Source: Candidatus Woesearchaeota archaeon (GTDB lineage Archaea; Nanobdellota; Nanobdellia; Woesearchaeales; SKIA01). From it: 41,622 nucleotides of DNA. Shown one piece after another: positions 41,155 to 41,622 of the stretch. The notes below the pieces were generated by a model. It searched no databases. It saw only the letters and a program-made list of their open reading frames with translations, and was not told the DNA's origin. A program made the translations under genes and the position numbers. The stretch lies in the NCBI GenBank assembly GCA_007117065.1, contig SKHI01000012.1, positions 1 through 41,622 on the forward strand, read 5' to 3'. How positions within the stretch are numbered: position 1 is the stretch's first letter; every line of letters starts with the position of its first letter.

Positions 41155-41622
41155 TAGCGTATTAAAATTAGCAATATAGCTCCCTCGTTGTTCGTCCAAA
41201 CCCAAAATAACGATATATGAACTATATTGCAGTACTGCCCTGTATAATGAAATTAACAGATAAATTGATTCAAGATTATATTTCCCATCTGCTACATATC
41301 AACTATGAGTCATCACAAAAAGTGAATAAGCTAATTTACTCTCGCACCCCCATCTTGATGTAGCGTTCTAACAAGATCTCCTTTTTTAACTATTTACCCA
41401 TCCTAAGCAGTCGAATCAATGTGATGACGTGCTGATACTAATCTGCTCCCATCTGACCCGATTTAACTATTCATAAAACAAGCACATGACTACGTACCAA
41501 AGCCACCAACAGCATTCCATTCATATATAAAAACTTCATCAAACGCTTGTTCTGATAATAACAAATAAAACAGAATAAAAACAGTGCTTTCATAAACATT
41601 AAAAAACCGTAAAAATCCACAA
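41155..41622. other. Right-end stretch without a supported gene
   Basis: Only short open runs occur. On the plus strand an ATG at 41247 gives 38 codons. On the minus strand a run from about 41506 to 41336 is broken by one TGA and two TAG codons. The two overlap in mirrored frames, so at most one can be real. I see no RNA gene, repeat array or mobile element. Confidence 0.4.

Noticed and set aside
41247-41363. 38-codon plus-strand frame near the right end
   Set aside because: It overlaps a mirrored minus-strand run of equal quality broken by stops; neither has convincing support.

Overview
The window is a piece of a small archaeal genome, most likely a DPANN lineage (Woesearchaeota or Pacearchaeota-like). 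Supporting signs are the 5' end of an archaeal 16S rRNA on the minus strand at the left edge; a tRNA-Ile with anticodon UAU and an intron with a textbook bulge-helix-bulge; archaeal ribosomal protein L35Ae, archaeal-type ProRS, XerA and a Hel308-like helicase; short intergenic gaps; and many genes whose start codon lies about 25 nt after a TATA box, which implies leaderless transcripts. The exact lineage is an inference.

Layout. 0-2.1 kb: 16S rRNA 5' end and leader, a membrane protein plus winged-helix pair, and the tRNA-Gly and tRNA-Ile genes. 2.1-6.2 kb: a broken gene, a coupled metallophosphoesterase/inositol-phosphatase pair, and tRNA-Glu followed by a 1.5-kb cassette (methyltransferase and divergent TrmB regulator) bounded by 57-bp perfect direct repeats that begin inside the tRNA. 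6.2-17.1 kb: housekeeping and sugar metabolism (PH-domain protein, alpha-glucan phosphorylase, DedA-like protein, two PRC-barrel proteins, phosphoglucose isomerase, SNF2 ATPase, uracil-DNA glycosylase, dTMP kinase, XerA). 17.1-25.0 kb: a membrane and coiled-coil locus of unknown function, with three very large genes coupled by 4-nt overlaps and three small genes on the other strand. 25.0-30.8 kb: L35Ae, FAD synthetase-like enzyme, two different photolyase-family proteins, a YaaA-like stress protein and a COG1784/TctA-like membrane protein. 30.8-38.7 kb: hypothetical proteins, RdgB, a Hel308 cut to one RecA domain, ProRS and a lipoprotein. 38.7-41.6 kb: a nucleotidyltransferase that cuts off an alpha/beta hydrolase, an intact hydrolase, then about 1 kb of decayed genes.

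How it works together. Alpha-glucan phosphorylase, phosphoglucose isomerase and a possible fructose-bisphosphatase fit glycogen mobilisation and gluconeogenesis. Two photolyase-family proteins, a YaaA homologue, uracil-DNA glycosylase and RdgB form a genome-protection theme that suggests exposure to light or oxygen. The most novel-looking part is the 17.1-25.0 kb locus: two membrane proteins with related helical bundles, Gly/Ser hinges and long helical arms, plus a beta-rich protein without a signal peptide. The strongest mobile-DNA signal is the tRNA-Glu cassette. Divergent genes repeatedly share one near-palindromic TATA element, and several genes are broken by in-frame TAG codons or frameshifts although TAG is an ordinary stop here.
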